A model generated the notes under the pieces. It saw nothing but the letters and a program-made list of their open reading frames with translations. It ran no database searches and was not told the DNA's origin. Shown here in pieces: positions 63,683-64,000 of a DNA stretch of 64,000 nucleotides. Where the stretch lies: the NCBI RefSeq assembly GCF_017873135.1, contig NZ_JAGGJV010000001.1, forward strand, positions 744,001 to 808,000, in the 5' to 3' direction. The position numbers and the translations under genes are program-made. This DNA comes from Rhizobium herbae (GTDB taxonomy: Bacteria; Pseudomonadota; Alphaproteobacteria; Rhizobiales; Rhizobiaceae). Every line of letters starts with the position of its first letter. Positions within the stretch are counted from its first letter, which is position 1.

Positions 63683-64000
63683 CTATCCCGCCTGCAACAG
63701 GCTCAGGCGGCGGTAGAGACCATTCTGTTTCAGGAGTTCCGAATGGCTGCCATCCTCCACGATCATGCCCTCATTGACGACGAGGATGCGGTCTGCCTGG
63801 GTGATCGTCGCCAGCCGGTGGGCGATAACCAGCGTCGTGCGGCCTTTCGACAGTTCTGCGAGAGATTGCTGGATGGCCCGTTCTGTTTCGGTGTCGAGCG
63901 CCGACGTCGCCTCGTCGAGGATCAGGATCGGCGGGTTCTTCAGAAAGATACGGGCGATGGCGAGCCGTTGTTTCTGCCCGCCCGAAAGCTTCACGCCGCG
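63683..64000 (-). CDS. ABC exporter ATPase, C-terminal part (truncated by window edge)
   Basis: 106 codons remain. Signature '[17 protein letters not shown]', Walker B '[12 protein letters not shown]', D-loop and H-loop 'LVIAHRL', then the last helices ending '[11 protein letters not shown]'. The membrane and N-terminal parts lie right of 64000. Type is that of half-size or full ABC exporters (MsbA-like); the substrate cannot be told. Confidence 0.92.
   Translation of the reverse strand, partial: RGVKLSGGQKQRLAIARIFLKNPPILILDEATSALDTETERAIQQSLAELSKGRTTLVIAHRLATITQADRILVVNEGMIVEDGSHSELLKQNGLYRRLSLLQAG

Overview
The window looks like the junction between a horizontally acquired island and the core chromosome of an alphaproteobacterium of the order Hyphomicrobiales, most likely Rhizobiaceae (Agrobacterium/Rhizobium/Ensifer type). 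This rests on gene content: DUF1127, a GlxA-type regulator, a sulfate ABC operon, paired double-receiver regulators and DUF6894. No rRNA, tRNA or CRISPR array was seen.

Bases 1 to about 32,700 are a copper-resistance and defence region. On the left are a CusBA-type RND efflux pair with a FixH/YtkA-like periplasmic partner (cut by the window edge), a CopZ chaperone behind a CueR-type promoter, and a Crp/Fnr-type regulator. Next comes an E2-only (type II short) CBASS operon: CD-NTase, E2-like protein and patatin phospholipase. It is transcribed divergently from a CapH/CapP-like repressor-metallopeptidase pair, and a gene with a HEPN motif and zinc-binding cysteines follows. Then come two copper P1B-ATPases, CueR, a class III cyclase fused to a YHS-like domain, small membrane proteins, a c'-type cytochrome, a copper-storage four-helix protein (Csp), DUF305, and a third CueR-type promoter. 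That promoter heads the operon for a TolC-like protein, multicopper oxidase, cupredoxin and CusF. A membrane-bound cyclase follows. Several small secreted proteins with paired cysteines are scattered through the copper modules.

From 32.9 to 39.0 kb there is a complete Tn7-like transposition module on the minus strand (tnsA, tnsB, tnsC, tniQ/tnsD). To its right are a HARE-HTH-like gene, an AAGGAATTC-rich repeat region, and a SIR2-HerA antiphage pair (40.3-43.5 kb). A cluster of same-orientation repeats around TCGCAATC at 43.49-43.68 kb is my best candidate for a transposon terminus, so the island plausibly ends near 43.69 kb. The left boundary is outside the window.

From 43.8 kb on the content is core-like: DUF1127, a GlxA-family AraC regulator, a REC-REC-GGEEF diguanylate cyclase and a paralogous double-REC protein, an FAD/GcvT-type N-methyl amine dehydrogenase, a large MscS-type channel, DUF924, the sulfate transporter (sulfate-binding protein, CysT, CysW, CysA), an acyltransferase-3/SGNH protein, small proteins, an SH3/DUF1236-like secreted protein and the end of an ABC exporter ATPase.

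The copper genes form a coherent pathway. CopZ and Csp handle cytosolic copper, two ATPases export it across the inner membrane, the multicopper oxidase, cupredoxin and CusF detoxify or carry it in the periplasm, and CusBA plus TolC expel it. The most interesting links are the predicted DNA-level switch that couples CBASS to its repressor and protease, the two cyclases and Crp-like protein inside a copper island, and the likely Tn7-like carriage of metal resistance together with two defence systems.
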